Shown here one piece after another: positions 1 to 10,641 of a DNA stretch of 64,000 bases. A program made the position numbers and the translations under genes. The DNA comes from Oidiodendron maius Zn. Lineage: Eukaryota; Ascomycota; Leotiomycetes; Myxotrichaceae. Position 1 is the first letter of the stretch; each line of letters begins with the position of its first letter. The stretch spans positions 1,054,001 through 1,118,000 of the forward strand of contig KN832870.1 of assembly GCA_000827325.1 (NCBI GenBank), given 5' to 3'. The notes under the pieces are model-generated. The model worked only from the letters and a program-made list of their open reading frames with translations, made no database searches and was not told where the DNA came from.

Positions 1-452
1 TCGAGAAATGGCGAGGCTCTGAGAAAACTGTGGCATGGCCGCCTCCGCTCGATTCCGCACAGAATGTGGCTCTCAAGTCTGATGCGGCAATCGGTATAAA
101 TTCCAGGAAGCCACGGAAGGGTATTAGTTTCGACTTTAATGCCCTGAATCAGAGTCGCCACAACCACTCCCCGTACGTTCTTCCGGCTACGTTGTTCCTC
201 TTCCAACTTGCCTTTAGGAAAGAGCGCGGCCTGGGTTTCTCTTGTCTTTTCACAGAACGGCAAAAATAATTCTATTCATATCACAGTAAATTCTATAATA
301 ACTCCTATTTTGAGCGATGCCTATGTCCTATAGCACCACAACCCGATTCATACTGGGCTGGCTTTCCAACGCAGTGCAATATCAGTATTCTGATAGCTGG
401 GACGATCCCTCCATCTATATCTATCTTACAGTGTAATTCCAACCCGGGCATA
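1..452. other. No convincing gene
   Basis: Only short open frames without recognisable motifs are present. A 79-codon frame at 30-269 begins with a real ATG but shows no known domain and no splice partner that I can see. It may be the tail of something outside the window or chance. Confidence 0.4.
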
Positions 453-1022
453 ATGTTAGAGAGTGCGCCCACATTGGAAGAGCGTAAGCCGGACCAAATC
501 GAATATCTTGATCGGCTCGCTACCACCGATGAGGGTCGACTGTACAAAGCACAAATGCTGAGCTTGCTTAACGCCCAACCAGGACAACGCGTGGTTGATC
601 TTGGATGCGGGCCAGGAACTGATCTTAACGTTCTCGTGGGGGCTGTTACCACCAGTGTGTGTGTCATTGGCATAGACAACAATGCAAACATGATCAATAA
701 AGCTAGGGAACGGACGGTTCACCACCCTGGGGTTCAAGTCATTCTCGGCGATGCACATGCTCTCCCTCTCGAGGACAGTAGCATCGACCGGATTCGAACC
801 GATCGTGTGTTACAACATGTCCTGGACCCACCACAGGTCCTCGCCGACATGCACCGCGTCCTCCGACCTAGCGCTCGTGTCGTGACAGGCGAACCAAATT
901 GGAACACACTAGCGATTGACTATCCTAATGTAGAGGTCTCTCGCGCCTACACTAGGCATATCACCAGTAAACTCATTAAGAGTCCGAATATCGGCTCCAA
1001 GGTCGACCAGGCGGCTGACTAG
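453..1022 (+). pseudogene. SAM-dependent methyltransferase, C-terminally truncated
   Basis: Class I S-adenosylmethionine-dependent methyltransferase fold (Methyltransf_11/25 type). The ATG at 453 opens a 189-codon frame. Seen: motif I VVDLGCGPGTD at about residues 48-58, an acidic second strand (VIGIDNNANMI, about 72-82), and the GDAHALPLEDSSIDRI stretch typical of motif II (about 100-115). The homologous fold usually runs another 60-90 residues, to about 260-280 aa. Here the frame stops at 1020-1022 after IGSKVDQAAD, where relatives carry a further substrate-binding part, so a 3' deletion or frameshift is likely. No continuation with matching splice signals was found downstream. The substrate cannot be predicted; small-molecule methylation is the family norm. 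Promoter and regulation are not visible. Alternative: an intact short methyltransferase with an unseen 3' exon. Confidence 0.6.
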
Positions 1023-2093
1023 TTCACATTCTTCGGCAAATACTGCTGCTTGAAGTGCTGTCGCGCCATGCGGCAGTGTAACGCCAGTTTCGGACCTTCA
1101 CAATCGGAACGAGGAACTGTTTTTACCGTACTGACGGCTTTCATGGATGCTTATTCTATAAATATTTCTATCTATCCACGATAAATGCTCCTTTTAAAAG
1201 CCAACAGTCGCGGCGACTTTAGCCTGAGCCTCCATTACCCTTGTCGCCGTTGGTTTTGAGGGTGGTCGACCTCACCTTTCGGGTCCTGAAGGCTCCCTTC
1301 GAGTATAGTGGTTTGGCGAGCTGGAGTTGTCGATACCATCTTTTCTGGACACTGTATGAGTCCGCAGCCGCTAGGGGCCCACTTGAGGATTCTCAAACGA
1401 ACGAGTGTCTTGTGCTAATATTGTAGTTCTCCCCATGAACGGTTCGTTACGGCACACATTTGGCGATTCGCTGTTGGGTGGCTTGGCGGATGATCATGCA
1501 CGGTCGCAAAAAAGGCTCGTGCTCTCGTCCAATCGATCAAGAAGTTCGCTAGGTTTTGATTTCGATTAGTTTCATCTTCGCCGCTTTGGACTGTTATGTC
1601 TCGGCCTCCGTTCGTCATAAAGCGCGGCTATCCATGAGCTATAATGGGTACTTGAGGCCCTGGCGCGTCTATCTCTTAGAATGTTCGGTTCTGAACACCA
1701 CTTTATCTCCCTGAATATCAGACTACAATTGGATAGCAAGTATGGGTTTGGCGCACGACCTCACAATGGCCGTTGGGATCCGCACGCTAATTCTCTGAGA
1801 GAAAAAGATTAAATACCGTCATGAACGCCTACAAGAACTAATTTGTTGATTCCTATCTTCATTACACAAGGCCAGAGCCACTCTACTTCCTACTCTTTTC
1901 CGTGAGCATCCTGCGCTTGTTAGTACTTTTTCCCCACTGCGAAAGATTAAGCCATTACATTTTCGAAGCCCCCTGTAAGGTGTCAATTATACGATAGAAC
2001 ATAACCCCAAACAGAGACGCTTTTGTGATTTTGAAAGTTTATCCAACGGTGCAAACACCCTCTGGAGATTCACAGTTCAAGAAGGATATACTA
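1023..2093. other. Gene-free stretch
   Basis: No open frame with recognisable motifs on either strand. Short frames at 1241-1426 (+) and 1415-1618 (-) show nothing familiar and overlap each other. I see no terminal repeats here. Confidence 0.4.
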
Positions 2094-2411
2094 ATGCTAA
2101 GAGGTATAGACAAAATGCCAGCCTCTAGCAGGAGCAGCAGCAGCAGCGATCGCGCAAGCGAGTTCAGCATCAATCGTGGGACGAAACGGGCCGATCCTAG
2201 CTGTTCAATTTGTCGTGGATCTGGCTACACTCAGCGACGGCTCACAGAAAATGTACCTTTTACATGTTCTCAGTGCCATGGGGTTGGACGTGTGGTGGCA
2301 GCTAATAGTCGTACTGGTCGTACGACTTCTTGTCTTCACTGTGACGGATCGGGAACGCGCTGGCATACACGAACAGTCATGAAACGGGTTGACTGCGACT
2401 GCTTAAAATAA
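2094..2411 (+). CDS. Small DnaJ-type cysteine-rich zinc-finger protein
   Basis: A protein of about 105 aa whose C-terminal half is a DnaJ central-domain-like zinc finger. The CxxCxGxG pattern occurs as CSICRGSGY, CSQCHGVGR and CLHCDGSGT, followed by a final CDC. There is no J domain and no C-terminal substrate-binding domain, so it is not a full Hsp40. Isolated DnaJ-type fingers occur in small thiol or scaffold proteins (in plants BSD2 and ORANGE-type), but function here is unknown. The N-terminal third is serine-rich and looks disordered. The frame extends back to a GTG at 2025; the first ATG is 2094 and a second is 2115 (MPASSRSSSSSD). No intron is needed. Start choice between 2094 and 2115 is uncertain. 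Confidence 0.6.
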   Translation: MLRGIDKMPASSRSSSSSDRASEFSINRGTKRADPSCSICRGSGYTQRRLTENVPFTCSQCHGVGRVVAANSRTGRTTSCLHCDGSGTRWHTRTVMKRVDCDCLK

Positions 2412-3189
2412 TAGGGATGGAGTAAAGGTTGCTACAGTATCAGTATTTCTTTGGTCTCCCCAGGGCCTTTTTTGGTCAAATTATATCTGTCTGCTTTAGT
2501 CTGCTTGCTTCTGCATGCACTTGTCGGGTTTCTGAGAGTGTTATTTTGAGTATGCTTAATGTGGGTTATATATATATATATTGGTATTTTAAGTTGGTCC
2601 AGACTTCATCGCTATTGCCAGTGTTATCTGTCCTTTCCTTCAACGTAGTGAGATCCCATTCTTCACCAACTTGTCCTTAATCACCTTGAATAAGCCGGTC
2701 GAAGAACCACACCAAAAGGCCCTGAGGATTTGTTCAAGTACGGATAGGGCTTGATGGAGGATAGGTAAGTGAGGCTGGGTTTGGAAAGACGATCTGGCTG
2801 TTCAATAGAGCCAGTCAGCTGGCTATGATTGTTTCGAATAGCCTGTCCATCGGGTTCTATGCTTGAGGCTCCGCTTTTGTCATCAGTCCCTTTCACTCCC
2901 TGTCCCTCAACTTCCTAAAGCTAGTATAAGGGTTGGCGATAGTTGTTCAACTATCTATTTCTCATCTCTAGTCTCCTTATTCCAGCGGCGCTGAAGCCCC
3001 CCTTGTACAGTACAATGATCATTCCGGAGCTCCTGCGTCCCTTGCTCTCCAACAAATCATCCTCCGGTTTCGACAATAGGCATTCATACAGGAGAAGCGG
3101 TCCACATATCAGTGGCAGATGCCACTCTCTGCCACCCAAACACCGATTCTGGAAGGCGAACGGTTGGATAGATGTACGCAACTAATCGC
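2412..3189. other. Gene-free stretch
   Basis: Contains a short TA dinucleotide run (about 2570-2580) and small overlapping frames with no motifs. No gene supported. Confidence 0.4.
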
Positions 3190-3520
3190 TTCCCATCACA
3201 TCTTCAAGGAATTGCAGAGCGTCTGCAAGTAGATCAGTCGAAAGTGGAAGAGATTCACCCATTCGTTCCTCCTCTGTGGAGAATCAGTACCGCCACGAGA
3301 GGTAGCACAATAGTGGACTGAAACATCAACTAGCTTCAAGATCTTTGCATATGGCTTTCTCCACACGGGAAGAGCAGGTGTGCGCGTCCACCATGCGGTA
3401 CAATGATCACTGCTATACGAAGAATCCGCCACAATTGAATTCGGTAGACGCGAGAGCCTAACGGTAACGGACGTGGCCATTATTGTAACTGGAAAGCGGT
3501 GGAGCTTATCACGAAGATAT
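3190..3520 (+). pseudogene. Possible decayed retroelement RNase H / polyprotein fragment
   Basis: On the plus strand, broken frames include GRRESLTVTDV (about 3446-3478) downstream of a HTGRAGV segment (about 3361-3381). This spacing and wording resemble the RNase H region of fungal LINE-type polyproteins, where a Gly-rich strand precedes a TVTD stretch. Several in-frame stops interrupt it, and a segment reading VEEIHPFVPPLW (from 3242) lies upstream, as in LINE reverse transcriptases. The match is from memory and short. A minus-strand frame at 3196-3585 has no ATG and is probably a shadow. Confidence 0.3.
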
Positions 3521-4382
3521 GGGTAGCGCGCGCACTGACAAAGAGGAGCAGCCAGCAAAGTAAGACATGTGATAGTTAACAACAACTAAGTCGCGATCAG
3601 GAGAGCCTCAGCAGAGGCCGTTACGACAGCCAGTCTCAAATATTCTCTTGAAAAATAGGAGCGACAGACTCGGACGCATGCGAATGTGCTACAAGGCACT
3701 TCATATTTGAATGCCCACGAAGGGAGACATAACGGCAGAAACTGCAATGAGGTGGTTGGTACAAGGTGGGGGGTCTGTCGTCCTTCCTAGGGAAGCGAGC
3801 CGGCCAAAATCTGCCTTCTGAAGGATGGGTAGATTAGAAATTATATTCGAAGATAGTGGATCGGACTGTGGAGTTTGCTATCTCCCAAAGGCCGCTTGGG
3901 CTATAAAAGTTACCCATTCCTCTTCAAGCGGACAGCTCTCTTGGTCCTCAGGGCTGGCTAGCCCGCTAAGCTGACAGTTGACCGTCGGGAAAAGGCTCTC
4001 GAATACTAAAGGCGCCAGATCAGAACAAAGACATCGCTTGAAAGGAAAATTAAAAACATAAGACTAGAACTCGAGTTCGGAATGAAGATGTAATAGGGGA
4101 TGGGCTGGGAAAATGGAAATCTCGGAATAACGTTAGGGGCGTGCCGGGAACGGAGCTTGTAATTATCCGGATTTGGGCCTTAGCGGGCATCTGTGTGGCG
4201 TATGAAACCTCTCTCTCTTTTATCGCCATCATCATCATCATCAGTAGCCGCCGTGTCGCGTTTTGTCCTGTCCTATTATCACCTCAGGGTCCCTGTGTCT
4301 TCTTATTTATCACAGCCCTCAGCTTGGTTTCCAACACTGCTACCTAGCGTACGAAGCATGGTCCTTCCTTATCATCACAACA
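3521..4382. other. Gene-free stretch upstream of the 4383 gene
   Basis: No coding signal recognised. The part nearest the next gene includes a CATCATCATCATCATCAG microsatellite at about 4225-4243 and CT-rich stretches, which are common in fungal promoters. Confidence 0.4.
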
Positions 4383-5028
4383 ATGGAAACAACGACAAGT
4401 AAGACAGAAAGGCCCCCGGAGCCACCCGTCCGGATACTGGTTCAAACTTTGACCCATTTGGTTCCAGGCAATGACAGTTATGAGCGAACGATGTCAATAT
4501 TGAACCGTGTCTGCCAATACCACTGGAACTGTGATTTCAGTGTTCCGAGATTCCGCTGGGCGTCACACAATGGTCAATTTGCCCTCAACAACCGACGTTG
4601 CTTCTTCCTGGTAGATTATGGAGAATCTCAGAATGATGATGAGGTGCCTGTTCTGTGCTACGAGTGGACGGGAGAGACTCTGTAAGACTCTGTTCAATCC
4701 GATAACCTTGTCGAGCTAACACCAGCCGCATAGAAAACCACTACCGCAACTAGCAACGGACCCAGAGATCCAGGCTAAGCTCAAAGAAGAGGTTCCTTTT
4801 ACTTGGCAGCCATCGAAACGTGAGAAGCCAAAGCTTCCGATACCCAAGCTTATAAAATCGAGACTTTATTGCGAGGAGTATATCCCGATATCTGAGATGG
4901 ATTACATGAGGGAGCATCCGGAGGATGTGAAGTGGCTCAAGGATCATCTTAGGCCTAGATTATGGACGAAATTTGTGGCTCAGATGAATGCCAACAAGTC
5001 TTCTGGTGATCCAGACATCGAAGAATAG
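4383..5028 (+). CDS. Hypothetical protein, two exons, 197 aa
   Basis: Exon 1 is 4383-4681, the intron is 4682-4733 (donor GTAAGA, branch GCTAAC, acceptor CATAG, 52 nt) and exon 2 is 4734-5028. The splice restores one frame of 198 codons with stop TAG. The ATG at 4383 (METTTSKTE) is preferred over an upstream in-frame ATG at 4263, because the 40 residues between are hydrophobic and low in charge, unlike the rest. The product is soluble, rich in Pro, Trp, Lys and Glu, with no membrane segment or signal peptide. A cysteine-containing central part (RVCQYHWNCDFSVPRF) is followed by a basic helical C-terminus. No domain recognised and no function proposed. Intact splice sites and frame argue for a real gene. 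Confidence 0.7.
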
Positions 5029-6935
5029 CCGTGATCATTGAAAGTGATAAATTCATCGGACCATGGACTGCGGGCTCAACAATAATCGGTCTCTTCAATC
5101 TCCGGTAGACACGGTTGTGTAGCAGTCAATTTGGTCTATAGAACTTTCGCCAATCATTCACTAGGCTTTGGCGGCAAGGAAGCTGCCTGTTACTCAATAG
5201 AAGAATTCTCAAAGATGCACGACGCGAACTGGCTGCTTTACCACTAGAAAGAAGACTCGTTATATCATCTCCTTCAGGGCCTTATTGAGACACCTGCGCA
5301 CAGCGGCAGCACTTCCTTCCCATATTTCTGGGATCACTATTCGACTGAGGTCGAGTTCAACTCCCATAAGAGGCCGCTTGATCGTCTCTCTCCCTCTCGT
5401 CTGCAGCCTGTAGAACAGATATGTCTGAGGCTTCTCGCCCATACACATTGCACAGATCCTTCTCCCGCCAGCCTAAATTAGGCGGATTCAAAATCGTGTT
5501 TCTACGAAAGGTTTTATAAGCTACCGATCCTCTTCATGAAGCGTCCACGGATGCCGAAGCGACTCAACCGCATAACCTGGTCTGTGGAAGCAAGTAAGGG
5601 TTCGTTACTGACTTGCCAACATCCCACTACTGGTAAAGAAAGTATAGAATGTACGCTTCGGACTCAATCTTCTTTTCCTTACTATTAGGATCAATCCTGC
5701 TGCTGTCTTTAAGTCACAGTGCCGTGTATATGCAAGCTTCGTTGCTCCCAACGGTTTTCAGGGCTAGTGAATTGACGATATGAGTAACCGCAATGATCTA
5801 GTATAGACGCTAAATTTTCTGCTTCCATCCAATGCAACTCCTGTACACGAGCATACATATCTTCTGACACGGACTCTCTCCTGTTCTGTTAAATTTTTCT
5901 TCCTGTTTTGTTACTTAATACGGAATGAAGTCAAATATCTTGCACAGTTTTTCTGAATCATTGCCTGAAATCTGCAGCTCGTGAATCTTTGGTGGTAGAT
6001 ATGGAATACACGAGCCTTTTATATCAAGCACTCTCTGGGCGGCAGTGTTTCGCTGCGGACCAACAAGTGTCCAGATTGGTGATGCTTCTATCGGTCGATA
6101 ACCTGCTTTCAAAAGACCGTTAGAAACGGTCTCTACAGAGTGGTCGTTTCGGAGCCGTACACAATGCTATGGGGAGTTCGTACAATACGGCGCATAATGG
6201 TTTTGTATACCTCTGTAAGCTTCACAAGATACGGTATCAAAGCTCTGTTCGCCGCGGCGCGCACGCGGTGGTATCCTCACACAATGTTGACCAGTGTACA
6301 CCAATGTCACATACCACCTTAGAATGAGCCAATACGGCTGCAGGAAAGAGAAAAGAGAAGAGGGCGGCAACATCATATAGTGATACGCAATGCCAACTCT
6401 CCGGGAGTATACTGCTGGATAGATGCGAAGAAATCGAAGTCGACAGGAAAAGATTGAAACCAGTTCATATCAGTCGCATGGGTGGTAACCCTATAGCGTG
6501 AAGCAAGAATTGAAAATCATTGGAATATGGACACTGTGTCGTTACCTTAGTGTTGACAACACTGGAATGTTCAAGTGGCAGCGGGCTGTATCGGGCACCG
6601 AGTCAGCAACGTCGAATACCCCAGGCTCCAGATACTCCTTTCGGTCAGATGGGCAATTACCAGATGCTCGACGCGGCTGCGCAGATGCTCACAAGGCTGA
6701 TGATATGGCTTGTAGAGGAGGTCGTCAGCACTGGCATAGCGTATCACTATCCTGGTGCGATCTACGCGCTATGAGAAATGGAGCATATCCGCCAGCAATC
6801 CGAGCACAGTGCGGGGAGACGCGCCCGTCTTCAACTATAAAGCCGAGTAGCTTCAACTACGCACCAAGCCGCGATAGAAACGCAAAATAAGAACTAGAGT
6901 GAAACCATGACAAGATAGAGGAGGACCGCTGACTA
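5029..6935. other. Region without a supported gene
   Basis: Two minus-strand frames might be terminal exons. The first, 5260-5448, can be extended to about 5474 behind an AATTTAG acceptor; the second is 5915-6112. I could not join either to an upstream exon in frame. Plus-strand frames at 6498-6890 overlap in two registers and show no motif. I therefore call no gene, though a small spliced minus-strand gene around 5.26-5.6 kb remains possible. Confidence 0.35.
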
Positions 6936-8180
6936 CTAAAGGATCTGAATATCCTCCCAGAAGAAATTCTTCCACCTCAGTGCCTCTCCTTGCATAAGTC
7001 CATGGATGTAACATTCTCCAACAAGCCTTAACGGCGCACCTTTCTGCCCCCCAAGCTTCTTTCGTAGAACAAATGGGACATGCCCCCCGGCAAGGACATA
7101 CACCACATCTCCTACTTGCGAGGACAACGGTGCGGCACCAATGTAGCCCTTCTTTGTGACAAACAGCCTTCTTTCCAACATAACTTTTGCCATGCCCTGT
7201 TCGAACCTTCTTGTTTCCTCCATGAGTCTCGGCATATCAGTGGGATGGACCCCATTTTCTTGACAGACCCGCATAAGTGCTGACATGTCGTCCTCTCCTA
7301 ACGCCCTACACCTGTCGAGCTCCTTATTAATCCGTAGCATCTTTGGGAGGGTCGGATAGTGATCGGCGTACTCGACCGGAGCAGGATACTCATCTCCCGA
7401 GGTACGATCGCCGATTAAGGTTCTCCATGCTACTTCTGTTTTGTGGCATTCAAGGGGACCTTCTGCGGGAAGCTTCTCCATCATGGACGCCCATTCCTCT
7501 GGTTGGTCCACAATCTTATTCTTCGCTGATTCTTTGCTAGCGAGATCATATATCTCGTCAATCTCGTAGCCAGAAAGTCCTATCACGGCGTTCTCTTCTA
7601 TGCTCCACTTTGGATGGGCCTTTGAGGAGCCGGGTGCGTAGTAGAATCCGATGTTCTTACAAGCCTTCCACATAGATAATTGAGTTCGTACCACCGAGAC
7701 GCTGAAGTTAGGGACCCATGACGGTATTCTTGGCAGCTTCCGGAAGGAGTGATCTTCAACATGGCCCAGGATGTCAAGATCCTCGTCGTCTTGGATGCAC
7801 TTCACGGTGTACTCGATGTAGACTTGCTCGACCAGCTGCTCATACATCGGCATGGTCCAGCCAGCGGCACTCCATGCCCAGTCCGGATACTGTCGTTCGA
7901 ACTTGACGGAGTAATCAAGACTGTCGAGAGTCTTTCTATCTCCAACGACAATGGGGGTCATTTCCATGGCCTTGCTGGATTCGGCCTGGCTGGGTGGAGA
8001 TTTCGGCTCTAGGCACTCGAGCAGCCACTTTGTGCCTTCGCGAAAGCGAGATACCTCTTCCCGTATTTCCGGGACATGACATATTTCACTAAAGTCTGAC
8101 GTCTCGCAATAATCGCCTATGAAATAAACTTTCTCCCAATGGTAAGTAAAGCCGTTACTGTATATGAGTGTTTCTAAACA
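6936..8180 (-). pseudogene. HET-domain protein, 5'-truncated (C-terminal part)
   Basis: The frame is open from 8180 down to the stop at 6936 (about 414 codons); an in-frame ATG occurs at 7967 but is probably internal. The sequence matches the distal part of fungal heterokaryon-incompatibility (HET) proteins. Seen: an NGFTYHWEKV segment near the start, RKLPRIPSWVPNFSV in the middle, and the C-terminal signature GYIGAAPLSSQVGDVV, then GGHVPFVLR, then GECYIHGLMQGEA. The N-terminal HET blocks (YxALSYxWG, LWIDxxCINQ) should lie at higher coordinates, but 8181-8507 contains neither. A TGA is met at 8181-8183, and the next gene ends at 8508. It therefore looks like a fragment that lost its signalling domain, unless an unseen exon exists. 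HET proteins trigger programmed cell death on non-self contact; without the HET core this copy should not signal. Confidence 0.65.
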
Positions 8181-8507
8181 TCAACTTAGTACTTCTACGC
8201 TTCTCAAGCTGCTACCCAACCTAGGTACATAATATCTTGATTATTCCAATATATTCTTAAAAGCTCTTTGTTTATGAATCTGCTGCTTCAAGTCTAATGC
8301 TGTGGATCTATCTGATTGTACTAGGTTGCAAGCACAACCTCTTCAAATTCGCTTAGATCTAGTACATAGGAAAGTGAGTTGATCGATAGCGAGACGAATT
8401 CTAAATTTCCCTCTTCTAATCTTGTATTTAACCATCCATGGGGGCACGCCTACTACCATTCTATCTCACGAATGGCTCCATATTCTTTTGATGCTCTTGA
8501 ACCAATT
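8181..8507. other. Gene-free spacer
   Basis: AT-leaning spacer between the HET fragment and the 8508-9797 gene. I looked for the missing HET N-terminal blocks on the minus strand and found none. Confidence 0.45.
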
Positions 8508-9797
8508 TCAACTTGTTGTTGGAGGGTAGTACTCAAATGCAATGTCACCCCAGATGCTTCCATTCCTTGGATAGTACTCCTCTGGAGCTATACACTGCTC
8601 GTTTTCCCAAAGCAGGAATATGGACTGCAGAGCACATTTGAAATGTCCGTGGTACTCTCCATCATTGATACCAACCCCCTCTTGTGCTTCGTTATCACCT
8701 TCCCCGCTGCTACTTTCCTCTTCATCCCAGCTAGTATCTACTGCAGTAACGTATGGTAAGAGCGGTATATCCATTCTCCTACGATTGGAGGGCATGAGAG
8801 TGACAACTGATGTTGCCGGTGGACCATAGACTCGAAGCATAGATTCTATAGCTGTGCGATCCACCATCAAGCAGAGCCAGAGAGAACTTAGCCCATATGG
8901 ACTGGGGGAACCAAAAAGACTTTGGAAAAGCCTAAAGAAATTAGCGTTTTGACTGCAAAGTGCGAGATTTTCCATACTCCTTGACGTCACGAGGACGTTT
9001 CCCGTCAAGTTTGGCCTTGTCATCTACCCAATACCACATAACATCCTTCCGGTCTACCGCTTCAGGCATATAAAACTCTTTTTCCATAAATTGTTCCCAG
9101 CATGTTTTATAAAGCTCAAATTTCTCATCGCTGCTATAATCTACGCGGAAGATAGGGTAGCCTACGCTTCCACGAGGAGTAGGTTTCAAACCAAGAGAGC
9201 TGCTAAGTTGGCCTGCTTCACGGCTCGCCTTTACCATATCAAGGCAACTAGCATAGAAGAGGGCGTTGAGTAGTGCGATTGTCTGCTGTTACGTTAATTT
9301 ACAAACTCATTGTATATATAAGAGATAGAGTGAGAACGGTAGTAGGAAATTGAAATAGAATCAATATTTTAGAACTGCAAGAGCTGAGTTATAAGGTATA
9401 AAATGTGACTCACGTGGGTAGGTAATGAGAAATAGTCCGCATTCGAACAAATCTTTAGTCTCTGCCAATTCCAGCCTTCATTTGATTCGAGGATGGCATT
9501 GATAGCTTTTCGCGTCCATTCAGACTCTTCTTGCCACTCTGATTTAGGATATTTTTCATTGACGGCAGACCTCAGGCTTTCGATAGTCGCGCTCGACCAC
9601 TGTTGAATTGGCGGAAGCGTTGCTAGAATAGATTAAAAAATTTCGTCGGTTTCGCTGGATTCAACGTCTACTCCGGCTGGTTTCAACGTCGAGTCGGACT
9701 GTTGCGACTCGGATAGCGTTCCACGCTTCGCTGTTCTTGATTCGATTTCCGAATTCGACTCCTGAAGTTTGCGTTTGCGATCCCCTGAATCCGCCAT
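8508..9797 (-). pseudogene. Unknown three-exon gene interrupted by one in-frame TAA
   Basis: Reading from ATG at 9797 (MADSGDRKRKLQES), exon 1 is 9797-9414, exon 2 is 9285-8978 and exon 3 is 8931-8508. Introns are 9286-9413 (donor GTGAGT, acceptor GTAACAG) and 8932-8977 (donor GTATGG, branch GCTAAT, acceptor TTTAG). All joins preserve frame, giving 372 codons including the final stop. The one defect is TAA at 9633-9635, codon 55, inside an otherwise continuous frame (DEIF, stop, SILATLPPIQQW). A single C-to-T change of CAA would create it. The encoded protein has a charged, disordered N-terminus, a tryptophan-rich helical middle (EWQ/EWT/WNWQR) and an acidic serine/glutamate stretch near the end. 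No domain recognised. Alternative: the stop is a sequence error, or translation starts downstream. Confidence 0.6.
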
Positions 9798-10204
9798 CGT
9801 GGTTATCGTATTTCGTGGAGGTAAACAAGACGTGGTGGCTGCCTAAATTCGAGAGACCCTTTAGGGCGTGAGCCCGTTTTGCCCGCCGCTTTTCCATTCA
9901 CCTCTCAAACAATTCAGACAATAACACAGCATTACAGTAGAATGGGACACGTGCGCCACAAATTAGATATCATATAGAGTTTGAGGTTCTTTGCATAAGT
10001 AGAATGAGGTTATTCTAAAAAGTACGCTGTACAAGAGGTCGGACTAGAGGAGAAGACGGCTGTCAAATGGAAATCCGACCGCAGAATTGCCAGGGCGGCA
10101 TGAGTATTAAACCTTATATAGCTTAGCTCTATGGCAGAATCAGGCAAAGGTATTGTCAGAATCTGACTGTACTTAGAAACTGGATTAGATGGTCACAAAA
10201 AAAT
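9798..10204. other. Gene-free spacer
   Basis: No gene recognised; AT-rich intergenic sequence between two decayed genes. Confidence 0.4.
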
Positions 10205-10641
10205 AATATATAGTACTATGACCTCACCTAACGCTAACGCCACTTTCAACATCCAGTCACAGACTCCAACTCTTCAAATCACAGAAGGAGCCCGTATTCT
10301 AGATCCACCTTGTATAACAATAATTTCTTCAGTTGGGCTCGAAGGAGAAGGTATGACGAGTGGGGCTTCCCCAATTGATAATGGGTCCAGCTCCAGTTGC
10401 AGGTACTGCGCCATGCGCGGTAGACATTGCTATCTTCTGTTCGACTTAGTCTGACTGAGAATGCGCTTAATTTTCAAAGCTTGCTCTCTCACTAACACGC
10501 CACTATCAATCTACTCTGGCCTTGGTCCATATCCATGATTACCAAATGCAAGAGAGGTGCGCGTAACACATAAAGGACAATTCTGGTAGTATTTCTTTTT
10601 GCGGAGTCGACAAGTCCAGCAACAATGCAGGCTCTGACCGC
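10205..10641 (-). pseudogene. Decayed Zn2Cys6 transcription factor (N-terminal region)
   Basis: Minus-strand translation from 10641 gives CWTCRLRKKK, then NCPLCVTRTS, then HGYGPRPE, then a stop, then REQALKIKRILSQTKSNRR. Intact fungal binuclear-cluster regulators of this type read C-W-T-C-R-L-R-x-K-K-C ... C-x2-C ... C-GYGPxPEWMDGG. Here the third cysteine is Tyr, the fifth is Arg and the sixth is Asn. The Trp after GPRPE is TAG, and further stops follow (after SNRR, and later). Tyr-for-Cys and stop-for-Trp are both explained by TpG to TpA change, as in RIP. The downstream basic helix is still recognisable. With half the zinc ligands lost it cannot fold as a DNA-binding cluster. A nearby minus frame (10692-10874) may be unrelated debris. 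The + frame at 10218-10454 is the antisense shadow. Confidence 0.7.

Noticed and set aside
3196-3585. Minus-strand frame with a signal-peptide-like start (LLTITCLTLLAAPLCQC)
   Set aside because: It begins with TTG, not ATG, has no splice partner, and the plus strand shows better coding resemblance to a retroelement.
7967-7967. ATG at 7967 as true start of the HET-related protein
   Set aside because: The frame and family resemblance continue upstream to 8180, so this Met is internal.
10218-10454. Plus-strand 78-codon frame
   Set aside because: The opposite strand encodes recognisable Zn2Cys6 downstream sequence, so this is antisense.
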